Part shown: positions 1 to 8,105 of the stretch, one piece after another
Numbering within the stretch: position 1 is the first letter of the stretch
Layout: each line of letters opens with the position of its first letter
Origin: Bin76 sp963665765
GTDB taxonomy: Bacteria > Actinomycetota > Acidimicrobiia > Spongiisociales > ZC4RG35
Length of the DNA: 64,000 nucleotides
Assembly (NCBI GenBank): GCA_963665765.1
Contig: OY762464.1
Coordinates: 496,001 to 560,000 of the forward strand
Direction of reading: 5' to 3'
The notes under the pieces: generated by a model
What the model saw: the letters and a program-made list of their open reading frames with translations, nothing else
What the model was told of the DNA's origin: nothing
Database searches by the model: none
Made by a program: the position numbers and the translations under genes

Positions 1-1709
1 GCATGATCCTGGTGGCGGTGATAGTGAGTTGTGCGGTGGGCATTCCGCTGGGAATCCTGAGTGCCCGCAGCAACGGGGTGTGGAACACGGTACGACCCAT
101 CATGGACGCCATGCAGGTCATCCCTGCTTTCGTATACCTGATTCCCGTGGTGTTTATCTGGGGCACTCGCCAGCTTCCGGCCACCATCGCCACCATGATT
201 TTCGCCTTTCCACCGGTGGTGCGGCTCACCAACCTGGGCGTGCGGCAAGTCCCCTCCGACGTCGTGGAAGCCTCCCGGGCTTTCGGCGCCACCGAACGCC
301 GGGTGCTGTTGGACGTTCAACTTCCCCTGGCCCGCCCGGCAATCATGACGGGCGTGAACCAGACCCTGCTGCTGGCGCTCTCCATGGTGGTCATCGCGGC
401 GGTCATCGCCGGTGGAGGATTGGGCCAGAGAGTGCTCACCGGCATCGGCACCACCGACATCCCGCTGGGAGTCTCGGCCGGCTTCGCGCTCTATCTGGTG
501 GCGGTGGCCCTCGATCGGATTTCCCAGCCGGAAGGCACCAAACAAGTCAGCCTTTGGAAACGCGTCATGGGTGTCATAGGAGGGCGGATGCCGGCCGCCG
601 AGGTTCCTTCTCCGGACGAACAAGAGCCTGAAGAAGCAGCCAAGACTGTCAACGCAGCCACCGTCGGAAACCGGACTCGACAGATTCAGGGGGCCCTGTT
701 CACCACGGTGGGCGGTTTGCTGGCAGTGGTGTCGGTCTTCCTTCCTTGGGCTCAGGACGGGAGCTTGATCTCATCCTATGTGGAGTTGAGTGACGCCAAC
801 CTGCCGGGCCAGAGCTTTGTCGGCTGGCAACCGGAGGGAGGGTCCTTTCTCGGAATAATCTTCGGGATATCCGGACTGGTGGCCGGACTGGTGGGAGTCA
901 TGTCCTTTCGGAACAACCGGGCGCGGGAAAAACTGCCGTTCCTGAAAGCCGAATCCGGGGTGGTATCCGCCTTGGTCGCCCTTATCTGCGCCATCTCCTA
1001 CCTATGGGTGAACCCTGCTCCGTGGTCGGACGCGTACACGGAAGGGATCGGCGTCTGGCTGGCTTTGGCGGCGGCGGTGATCGCGCTGGTGGGAAGCATC
1101 ATCCTGGCGTCCAACCGGCGAGTGGCCGCCTTGGACGACTCTCCCCGTTCCTACGTCCGAATCATTGCCCTGGTCACGGCAGGTTTGGTCTTGATAGGTG
1201 TGGGCGGACTCTCCACTTGGGTGTTTGACGAGCGGAGAGAGAGCGCCTTCAGTTCGCAAACCTCCCAGGAGGAAATCGCCGCGTTGCGGGAATCTGACGA
1301 CCCGGCAGTCGCAGCGGCGCAGATTGCCTCCCTGGCCGCCTCCGAGAGAACTCGCGTCCAACTGGCCACCATCACCGGGTTTGCCGACCAAGATGCGGGA
1401 GAGGAGACCACCGGTCTGGCGTGGGTGGCGCTGTTCGCCGCCCTCGCCGCGCTGGCAGTGGCGCTGTTCGCATTCCTCACCGCCGCATCACCCGATCGGG
1501 CCAAGCGTCAGTGGCTCCTCGATCTGACTATGCTGGGGCTTGGACTGGGGGCCATGAGTATTCCACTGGCATGGGTGCTGCTGATAATGGAGATGGGCGA
1601 CACCCGGGTGGTGGCCGGAGTGGGAACGCTGTTCGCCATTGTGGGCGGCTTCGTGATAGCAACCACCGGAGCTTCGGGACTGAAGAAGGTCACAGATGAA
1701 TGGACCTAG
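1..1709 (+). CDS. Glycine-betaine/proline-type ABC permease with extra C-terminal membrane domain (5' partial)
   Basis: Inner-membrane permease of a quaternary-amine (ProW/OpuAB-type) ABC importer; the frame is open at the window's left edge, so the N-terminus lies outside. Residues 1 to about 165 are the BPD_transp_1 core, with the cytoplasmic EAA loop (EASRAFGATERR, then PLARPAIMTG) that contacts the ATPase, and the GGGLGQRVLTGI stretch typical of ProW. After a charged linker (about 195-220) come some 340 further residues with about eight hydrophobic helices (from FTTVGGLLAVVSVFLPW onward). These are not part of normal ProW proteins, which end after the permease core. The gene reads directly into the binding-protein gene, so the two form one operon. 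The permease call is firm; the function of the appended domain is unknown. Confidence 0.85.
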   Translation, partial: MILVAVIVSCAVGIPLGILSARSNGVWNTVRPIMDAMQVIPAFVYLIPVVFIWGTRQLPATIATMIFAFPPVVRLTNLGVRQVPSDVVEASRAFGATERRVLLDVQLPLARPAIMTGVNQTLLLALSMVVIAAVIAGGGLGQRVLTGIGTTDIPLGVSAGFALYLVAVALDRISQPEGTKQVSLWKRVMGVIGGRMPAAEVPSPDEQEPEEAAKTVNAATVGNRTRQIQGALFTTVGGLLAVVSVFLPWAQDGSLISSYVELSDANLPGQSFVGWQPEGGSFLGIIFGISGLVAGLVGVMSFRNNRAREKLPFLKAESGVVSALVALICAISYLWVNPAPWSDAYTEGIGVWLALAAAVIALVGSIILASNRRVAALDDSPRSYVRIIALVTAGLVLIGVGGLSTWVFDERRESAFSSQTSQEEIAALRESDDPAVAAAQIASLAASERTRVQLATITGFADQDAGEETTGLAWVALFAALAALAVALFAFLTAASPDRAKRQWLLDLTMLGLGLGAMSIPLAWVLLIMEMGDTRVVAGVGTLFAIVGGFVIATTGASGLKKVTDEWT

Positions 1710-1804
1710 CCACAGAACCCCGGCCGACCAACCCCTCCAACACAAATTCCACAATCTGGAACGAAAGGCTTTACCAGCCAAGGGAACTATATGAAAGGAA
1801 ATCA

Positions 1805-4012
1805 ATGACTATGAGAAAATGGATTCTTCTCCTCGCGTTGGTGGCGCTGTTCGTGTCCGCCTGCGGTGATGGAGACGACGACGCCACCCCGACTCCGGAT
1901 GAGCCGGCCACCACCACAGCTGCGCCAACGTCCGACGACTCCATGGACGACGATGCCACGGACGACGGTTCGATGGACGACGATGACATGGACGACGGTT
2001 CGATGGACGACGATGACATGGATGATGGTTCGATGGATGATATGTCGATGCCTGGTGAGGGTGTCAGTGTCACCATGGCCCGGGCCAACTGGAGCACCGG
2101 CTATTTCCAGGCCGAGGTCTACAGAGGTCTGCTGGAAGAGTTGGGCTTTGAGGTTTCCGACCCCAGCCAGGCCGAGCTTGGTCCTGACATCTTCTATGTG
2201 GGACTGGCCGGAGGCGACTTCGATTTCTGGGTCAACTCCTGGTTCCCCATCCATCAAACATTCCTCTCCGGTGAACTGGCCGACGGCTCCACCGTGGGTG
2301 ATCATGTTTCCGTGGTGGGTCAGGAAATGCTGGCCGGAGGACTGCAGGGCTTCATGACCGACAAGGCCACGGCCGAAGCCAACGGCGTCACGACCCTGGC
2401 CGATATCGGTAACAATCCCGACATCGCCGCCGTCTACGACACCGACGGCAACGGCAAAGCCGACCTGTTCGGCTGCAACGACGGATGGGGATGTCAGATC
2501 GTGATCAACGACACCATCACCCAGAACGGCTGGGAAGACACCATCGAGCAAATCTCAGGTGACTACTCCGCCCTGTGGCTGGACGTCGTAGCCCGGTTCG
2601 ACCGGGGCGAGCCGATCCTCACCTACACCTGGACCCCCAGCGCCTACATCACCCAGTTGGTCCCCGGCCAAGACGTGATCTGGCTCTCGGTTCCCAACCC
2701 CGTGCAAGTGGGCGCCGCCGCCTTGCCCGCCGACCAGTGCCCCGGACAGCCCTGCGAAATGGGCTTCACCGCCGCTGACATCTTGGTCACCGCCAACAAC
2801 GACTTCCTGGAGGCCAACCCCTCCGCGGCAGAGTTGTTCGCTCAAGTCAAGATCGGCGTGATCGACGTGGCCCTCCAGAACGTCCGCATGGACGGAGGCG
2901 AGAACAGCCAAGCCGACATCGTCCGCCACGCCCAAGAATGGATAGAAGCCAACCGCGACACCGTCGACACCTGGCTCAACGCCGCCCGCTCGGCGACCGA
3001 GTTCATGGTCGCCATGGATGACGATGACATGGATGATGGTTCGATGGATGATATGTCGATGCCTGGTGAGGGTGTCAGTGTCACCATGGCCCGGGCCAAC
3101 TGGAGCACCGGCTATTTCCAGGCCGAGGTCTACAGAGGTCTGCTGGAAGAGTTGGGCTTTGAGGTTTCCGACCCCAGCCAGGCCGAGCTTGGTCCTGACA
3201 TCTTCTATGTGGGACTGGCCGGAGGCGACTTCGATTTCTGGGTCAACTCCTGGTTCCCCATCCATCAAACATTCCTCTCCGGTGAACTGGCCGACGGCTC
3301 CACCGTGGGTGATCATGTTTCCGTGGTGGGTCAGGAAATGCTGGCCGGAGGACTGCAGGGCTTCATGACCGACAAGGCCACGGCCGAAGCCAACGGCGTC
3401 ACGACCCTGGCCGATATCGGTAACAATCCCGACATCGCCGCCGTCTACGACACCGACGGCAACGGCAAAGCCGACCTGTTCGGCTGCAACGACGGATGGG
3501 GATGTCAGATCGTGATCAACGACACCATCACCCAGAACGGCTGGGAAGACACCATCGAGCAAATCTCAGGTGACTACTCCGCCCTGTGGCTGGACGTCGT
3601 AGCCCGGTTCGACCGGGGCGAGCCGATCCTCACCTACACCTGGACCCCCAGCGCCTACATCACCCAGTTGGTCCCCGGCCAAGACGTGATCTGGCTCTCG
3701 GTTCCCAACCCCGTGCAAGTGGGCGCCGCCGCCTTGCCCGCCGACCAGTGCCCCGGACAGCCCTGCGAAATGGGCTTCACCGCCGCTGACATCTTGGTCA
3801 CCGCCAACAACGACTTCCTGGAGGCCAACCCCTCCGCGGCAGAGTTGTTCGCTCAAGTCAAGATCGGCGTGATCGACGTGGCCCTCCAGAACGTCCGCAT
3901 GGACGGAGGCGAGAACAGCCAAGCCGACATCGTCCGCCACGCCCAAGAATGGATAGAAGCCAACCGCGACACCGTCGACACCTGGCTCAACGCCGCCCGC
4001 TCGGCAGGCTGA
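1805..4012 (+). CDS. Glycine-betaine/choline-type ABC substrate-binding lipoprotein with two tandem identical OpuAC domains
   Basis: Extracellular lipoprotein that should capture betaine, choline or carnitine for the permease just upstream. The start at 1805 (MTMRKWILL) is chosen because AAAGGAAA precedes it and it gives a clean lipoprotein signal with lipobox FVSAC. An acidic linker rich in DDDMDDGSM repeats follows, then an OpuAC-like domain of about 300 residues (GLLEELGFEVSDPSQ ... DFWVNSWFPIHQTF ... TYTWTPSAYI). A short acidic linker then leads to a second copy of the whole domain with the same sequence. The usual family member has one domain (about 300-350 aa); this one has 735 aa. The second copy ends the protein at SARSAG, while in the first copy the same point continues into a short bridge (TEFMVAM). 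Acidic linkers of this kind are common on actinobacterial lipoproteins. Confidence 0.88.
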   Translation: MTMRKWILLLALVALFVSACGDGDDDATPTPDEPATTTAAPTSDDSMDDDATDDGSMDDDDMDDGSMDDDDMDDGSMDDMSMPGEGVSVTMARANWSTGYFQAEVYRGLLEELGFEVSDPSQAELGPDIFYVGLAGGDFDFWVNSWFPIHQTFLSGELADGSTVGDHVSVVGQEMLAGGLQGFMTDKATAEANGVTTLADIGNNPDIAAVYDTDGNGKADLFGCNDGWGCQIVINDTITQNGWEDTIEQISGDYSALWLDVVARFDRGEPILTYTWTPSAYITQLVPGQDVIWLSVPNPVQVGAAALPADQCPGQPCEMGFTAADILVTANNDFLEANPSAAELFAQVKIGVIDVALQNVRMDGGENSQADIVRHAQEWIEANRDTVDTWLNAARSATEFMVAMDDDDMDDGSMDDMSMPGEGVSVTMARANWSTGYFQAEVYRGLLEELGFEVSDPSQAELGPDIFYVGLAGGDFDFWVNSWFPIHQTFLSGELADGSTVGDHVSVVGQEMLAGGLQGFMTDKATAEANGVTTLADIGNNPDIAAVYDTDGNGKADLFGCNDGWGCQIVINDTITQNGWEDTIEQISGDYSALWLDVVARFDRGEPILTYTWTPSAYITQLVPGQDVIWLSVPNPVQVGAAALPADQCPGQPCEMGFTAADILVTANNDFLEANPSAAELFAQVKIGVIDVALQNVRMDGGENSQADIVRHAQEWIEANRDTVDTWLNAARSAG
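2009..2994 (+). repeat. Tandem duplication, copy 1 (986 bp)
   Basis: This stretch is repeated at 3020-4005 with an offset of exactly 1011 bp (337 codons). No difference was found in the parts compared, and the encoded domains are identical. Left of 2009 and right of 2994 the copies diverge. The left edge lies within the repetitive Asp/Met linker, which could have seeded unequal crossing-over. Confidence 0.92.
3020..4005 (+). repeat. Tandem duplication, copy 2 (986 bp)
   Basis: Second copy of the unit at 2009-2994, in frame, so the duplication produces a two-domain binding protein rather than a broken gene. Absence of synonymous differences points to a very recent event, gene conversion, or an assembly artefact. 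Confidence 0.92.
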
Positions 4013-4036
4013 TCCACTCTTCCAACTAGACAACGG

Positions 4037-4063
4037 AAAAGGGGCCCTCACCGGGCCCCTTTT
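4037..4063 (+). terminator. Rho-independent terminator after the betaine transporter operon
   Basis: An 11-bp perfect stem (AAAAGGGGCCC paired with GGGCCCCTTTT) around a TCACC loop, 24 bases after the stop at 4012. The T-run forms the 3' arm. Confidence 0.85.
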
Positions 4064-4142
4064 CCAATGGCATCCATCAAGCCTTAGCCAAGCCCCGGTT
4101 TGGTCTTCGACGGCGCCCTTGGCCTTCTTACACTGAACGCCC

Positions 4143-4925
4143 ATGGACAACGGTCTGCGAATTACCCGGGGCCTTTCCATTCTGGAGGTGGTGATCGACC
4201 GACCCAAGGCCAATGCCCTCGACGCCGCCACCAGCCGACGTTTGGGCGCGGTTTTCGAAGACTTCCGAGACGATCCCACCTTGCGAGTGGCCATCCTGAC
4301 CGGCGCCGGGAAACGGTTCTTCTCGGCGGGCTGGGATTTGCAAGCCGCCGCGGAGGGGGAATCCTACGAGGCCGACTGGGGAGTGGGAGGATTCGGCGGG
4401 TTCCCGGAACTTCAAGGTCTCCACAAACCGGTGATCTGCGCGGTGAACGGCGTCGCCGCCGGAGGAGGGTTCGAGATGGTGCTGGCCGCCGATCTGGTGG
4501 TGGCGGCGGACACCGCCCGATTCCTGCTCCCGGAAGCTTTTTTGGGGTTTCCCCCCGACATCGGAACCGTGCGCCTTCCCAGACAGATTCCCCCGCTGCT
4601 CGCCAAAGAGATCCTTTTGACGGCAAACCGAGTAGACATGGAACGGGCTCGGCAGTGGGGAATGGTGAACCGGGTGGTTCCTCCCGGGGAACTCATGAAC
4701 GCCGCCCGCCGCCTGGCGACGCGGATCTGCCAAGCCGCTCCTCTGGCGGTGGAGGCCATCTTGGAGATGATCCGGACCACCTCGCACATGGGGGTGGCGG
4801 AGGCGTTGACTCACATCCGATCGGGCGGAGTGGCCTCCTATCGGAAAGCCCTCGACTCCTCCGACGCCATCGAGGGGCCGAGAGCCTTTGCCGAAGGACG
4901 TCCACCCCATTGGACCGGCGCCTGA
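4143..4925 (+). CDS. caiD: CaiD-like carnitinyl-CoA dehydratase (crotonase family)
   Basis: Enoyl-CoA hydratase/isomerase fold enzyme of 260 aa, the normal length. By family similarity it hydrates crotonobetainyl-CoA to carnitinyl-CoA. Near the N-terminus it has SILEVVIDRPKANALDA, then GKRFFSAGWDLQAAAEGE and the oxyanion-hole segment VNGVAAGGGFEMVLAADLVV. The C-terminal DSSDAIEGPRAFAEGRPPHW closely follows E. coli CaiD as I recall it. The catalytic Glu region is LPEAFLGFPPD. The gene lies behind a betaine/carnitine-type importer but is separated from it by a terminator, so it is probably transcribed independently. The neighbourhood supports quaternary-amine catabolism. A more general crotonase role cannot be excluded. 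Confidence 0.8.
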   Translation: MDNGLRITRGLSILEVVIDRPKANALDAATSRRLGAVFEDFRDDPTLRVAILTGAGKRFFSAGWDLQAAAEGESYEADWGVGGFGGFPELQGLHKPVICAVNGVAAGGGFEMVLAADLVVAADTARFLLPEAFLGFPPDIGTVRLPRQIPPLLAKEILLTANRVDMERARQWGMVNRVVPPGELMNAARRLATRICQAAPLAVEAILEMIRTTSHMGVAEALTHIRSGGVASYRKALDSSDAIEGPRAFAEGRPPHWTGA

Positions 4926-5240
4926 CTCACCCACCGGCAACCAACCGGGCTTTCCTATCCAACCATCGTCCCCGATCAACCCTTGCCAACCACGATCCAA
5001 CAATCCCGACCCCCCGAGGAGCGCCTCCGCTCGGGGTGGCCGGACTCCGCCAACAGATCCCCGGGCGGCTTTGAAATCCGATTGGTACGGTCGGCAGCCC
5101 AAGTAGAATTGCAGAGGTAGATCGTTCCAAGGGAAACCGGCGCCAGTCACGCCGAAGATCGTTCGCGAAAAGCCCGGTTCCCGGAAGTCTTGACCAGAGG
5201 CCACACCGGCCATCCCTCACCTAAGGACGGCGCCCCTGCC
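4926..5240. other. Intergenic region with one GC-rich hairpin
   Basis: No credible gene in these 315 bases. A stem CCCCGAG/CTCGGGG at 5012-5036 lies between caiD and the MFS gene. It lacks a T-tract, so a terminator role is only possible. No promoter was recognised. Confidence 0.5.
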
Positions 5241-6482
5241 ATGAAACATCTCACCGCGCTCTTTCTATCGATGTGCCTCCTGGGAATGGGGCACGGTCTG
5301 GGCACTTCCCTTTTGGGACTTCGCTCGACAATCGAGGACTTCTCCGACCTCTCGGCGGGGATAGTCCTATCCGGCTTCTACGTGGGCTTTTTGCTGGGAA
5401 GCCGCTTCATCGCCGGGCTCCTGGCCAATGTGGGACACATACGGGTGTTCGCCGGGCTGGCGGCGCTCATATCTTCGGTCATGCTGCTGCACTCGCTGCT
5501 GCTGTTTCCCCCTGCCTGGTTTGTTCTTCGGATGGTGGCCGGCTTCTGCATGTCGGGAATCTACATCACCGCCGATAGCTGGTTGAACAATCAGGTCAAC
5601 AACCAAAACCGCGGTCGGGTGCTGGGCGTCTACATGATGATGGGCATGGGAGGGTCGGCGGTGGGTCAGCTGTTGATCGGCGTCGCCGATCCGGCCGGAT
5701 TCGTGCTGTTCGTCCTGGCCTCCATGATGTTCTCGTTTTCCCTGATGCCGATCTCTCTGACCCGCATAGCTCCACCGGAGGTGCCGGAGCGCAAGCAAGC
5801 AGATGTCAGAGCGGTGTACCGAACCGCGCCATTGGCGATCGTCGGCGCCACTGCCGCGGGACTCACCCACAGCTCCATACTGACCATGGGTCCGGTGTAC
5901 GGCGCACAGGTGGGTCTGGCCGGCACGCAGGTGGGGTGGGTGATGAGCGCCTTGATGATCGGCTCGGTGGCGATGATCCCTCTGGGACGGCTGTCGGACC
6001 GCATCCCCCGCCGAAGAGTGATCCTGGCAGTCACCGCCGGAGCTTTCCTGCTGTGCCTGGTCATGTCGAGCGGGCCCATCCATCCGACTGCCTTCACCGC
6101 AGTCATGTTGGCCTACGGATCTCTCACTTTCCCCGTTTATTCCCTGTCGATGAGCCACATGAACGATCTGTTGGAACGCTCCCAACTGGTGCCGGGAATG
6201 GCCGCCCTGGTCACCTTCATGGGCCTGGGCGCCATAGCCGGGCCGGTGCTCACCTCCGGCCTGATGAGCCTGGTGGGATCCGACGGCCTGTGGATGGCGT
6301 TGACCACTTTTCACGGAGCGTTCGCCATCTTCATCATCTATCGGTTCGTGGAACGACCCCGGATCCCTTATCGCATGAAAAGAGCCTTCGTGCCGGTCTC
6401 CTTCCGCAGTTCCCCGCGGGTCGCGTACCTCATCCGCCGGAAGCGGAGAAAAACCCGGCGGGACCGATCAACGCCGGTGTAA
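5241..6482 (+). CDS. Major facilitator superfamily transporter (YcaD/CynX-like)
   Basis: Twelve-helix inner-membrane carrier of 413 aa. The start at 5241 (MKHLTALFLSM) is preferred over an in-frame upstream codon because it begins exactly at the first membrane helix. Visible features are GFYVGFLLGSRF in the first helices, RMVAGFCMSGIYITADSWLNNQ, which resembles the YcaD group, and the loop motif GRLSDRIPRRRVI between helices 8 and 9. The C-terminus is Arg/Lys-rich. The substrate is unknown. The gene is followed by a strong bidirectional terminator and faces a convergent binding-protein gene. Confidence 0.8.
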   Translation: MKHLTALFLSMCLLGMGHGLGTSLLGLRSTIEDFSDLSAGIVLSGFYVGFLLGSRFIAGLLANVGHIRVFAGLAALISSVMLLHSLLLFPPAWFVLRMVAGFCMSGIYITADSWLNNQVNNQNRGRVLGVYMMMGMGGSAVGQLLIGVADPAGFVLFVLASMMFSFSLMPISLTRIAPPEVPERKQADVRAVYRTAPLAIVGATAAGLTHSSILTMGPVYGAQVGLAGTQVGWVMSALMIGSVAMIPLGRLSDRIPRRRVILAVTAGAFLLCLVMSSGPIHPTAFTAVMLAYGSLTFPVYSLSMSHMNDLLERSQLVPGMAALVTFMGLGAIAGPVLTSGLMSLVGSDGLWMALTTFHGAFAIFIIYRFVERPRIPYRMKRAFVPVSFRSSPRVAYLIRRKRRKTRRDRSTPV

Positions 6483-6501
6483 CCAGAGCCCCGTTTTAAA
6501 C

Positions 6502-6543
6502 GAGAAGTGGCCGGTGATCCCGGGGGATCACCGGCCACTTCTC
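6502..6543. terminator. Bidirectional terminator between convergent genes
   Basis: A perfect 20-bp inverted repeat (6502-6521 with 6524-6543) whose core is GTGGCCGGTGATCCC. It lies 19 bases past the MFS stop and 17 bases from the end of the convergent binding-protein gene. A related hairpin recurs at 32359-32391, next to a fragment of a paralogous binding-protein gene. Confidence 0.85.
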
Positions 6544-6560
6544 AGTTGGTTGGAAACGGT

Positions 6561-7937
6561 TTATTGCTCGGCTACGTTGGCGCGCCAGCCTTCCTCGATA
6601 ATGGGCACCCAGTCGCCCCGCAACTCGGGCAGGGAGAACACTTCGGCGGGATCCACCACCGAGGGATGCCGGGGAACGTCCGCGAAAGCGGACTGGGAAT
6701 CTCCGTCAAGGACGTTGATCATGCCCCACACATCCGGGTAGGCCTTTTGCAGCTGGGCATCCATGCTGAGCAAAAAGTCTGCCACCACCAGAGCGGCGGC
6801 CTTATTCGGCGAGTTGTAGGGAATCGCCACGAAGTTCGTGTTGCCGATCTGACCACTGTCCAGACCGTAGGTGCGAGTCGACTCGGGGAAGACCCCACTG
6901 TCCACCTTGGAGCCGGCCGACGCCGGACTATAGGCGAGGAAGTGGGTGACTTCCTGGTTGGAGTACAGAGTCTCCAGCGCCGGCTGATCCACCGGATAGG
7001 TGGAGCCCTCACGCCACAGGCACGGCTCCAGGTCGTTGAGGGTCTGCCAGGTTGCTTCGGCTACCTGGTTGTAGAGATCCTCGTCGTAGGGAACCAGGAG
7101 ATCCTCGTACCCGCCGGGCAGGACCTTGTTGGCCTCGTTGTAGAACACATGGCGCACGAACACGCTCCCGGTGAAGTCCGGGGGCGCGGGGTAGGTGAAG
7201 GTTCCCGGGTTGGCGCAGGCATGGGCCAGCAGTGCATCCATGTCGGCGGGAGGATCGGACAACAGGGCGCTGTTGTAGAACACGGCCGACTGAGCCTTGT
7301 TCCAGGGCACCTCGCACTCGCTGACTTCGGTGCCGAAGTCGAACAGCAATGTTCCATCCGTGCGGTCCACACTGTTGAAACTCGGCATTATGTCCCAATA
7401 GTCGCAGAACAGCAGTCCGGCCTGCTTCAGGGTCCGGAAGTTCTCGCCATTGATCCAGATCATGTCGACCGAGCCACTGGAAAACTCACCGGCTTCGGTC
7501 TCGCTGAGCACGGTGTCTATCGCATTCACCGTGTCGGCGATCCTCACCTGGTTGAGGTCAATGTTGTAGCGAGACTCGAGTTCGGCGCCCACCCACTCGT
7601 TTATATAGGCATTGATGGTGGCGCTGCCACCCCACATGAACAAGTTGATCCGGCCCCCATCGGCGGCGGCCACTATCTCATCCCAACTCATCCCGCCGAT
7701 CACGGAGTCGGCCAGGCTTACCAGACCCGTGCCGGTGGGACCCGTCATGGGCTCTTCTTCCATGGGCTCTTCGGCGGGCGCCGCGGTGGTGGCCGGGGCA
7801 GCCGTGGTAGCGGGCGCCGCCGTGGTAGCGGGCGCCGCCGTGGTGGGAGCGGGTTCGTCGTCACCACCGCACGCCGCCGCCACCAACGCCAAGCTCACCA
7901 ACAACGCCAGCCAGCCGGTAAATCGAATTTTGCGCAT
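6561..7937 (-). CDS. ABC transporter substrate-binding lipoprotein, YnjB-like
   Basis: Extracytoplasmic solute-binding lipoprotein of 458 aa. The start at 7937 (MRKIRFTGW) has AGGAGG about nine bases upstream. The signal peptide ends in lipobox VAAAC, and an APATTAAP repeat linker precedes the binding domain. The body carries WDEIVAAADGGRINLFMWGGSATINAYI and ends DWVPIIEEGWRANVAEQ, a pattern like the YnjB family (COG4134). The cognate YnjC/YnjD-like permeases and ATPase are probably those at 22431-25247, about 14 kb away on the other strand. The ligand is unknown. A 59-bp copy of this gene's 3' end survives at 32415. Confidence 0.82.
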   Translation of the reverse strand: MRKIRFTGWLALLVSLALVAAACGGDDEPAPTTAAPATTAAPATTAAPATTAAPAEEPMEEEPMTGPTGTGLVSLADSVIGGMSWDEIVAAADGGRINLFMWGGSATINAYINEWVGAELESRYNIDLNQVRIADTVNAIDTVLSETEAGEFSSGSVDMIWINGENFRTLKQAGLLFCDYWDIMPSFNSVDRTDGTLLFDFGTEVSECEVPWNKAQSAVFYNSALLSDPPADMDALLAHACANPGTFTYPAPPDFTGSVFVRHVFYNEANKVLPGGYEDLLVPYDEDLYNQVAEATWQTLNDLEPCLWREGSTYPVDQPALETLYSNQEVTHFLAYSPASAGSKVDSGVFPESTRTYGLDSGQIGNTNFVAIPYNSPNKAAALVVADFLLSMDAQLQKAYPDVWGMINVLDGDSQSAFADVPRHPSVVDPAEVFSLPELRGDWVPIIEEGWRANVAEQ

Positions 7938-8105
7938 CTTTCGAAGCCTCCTACTTTTGGATAGCGAATTAAAGGGTTCCCCCACCCAGAGCCGATTGAC
8001 CGCCGGTGAAGAATCTGGGTTCTACCCTACCATTTGCCAAACACCCGGCAAATCGGCCCGGCAGGAATGGACAAGGGTCTCAAGCGGATGGAAGCCTTCG
8101 GTCTT

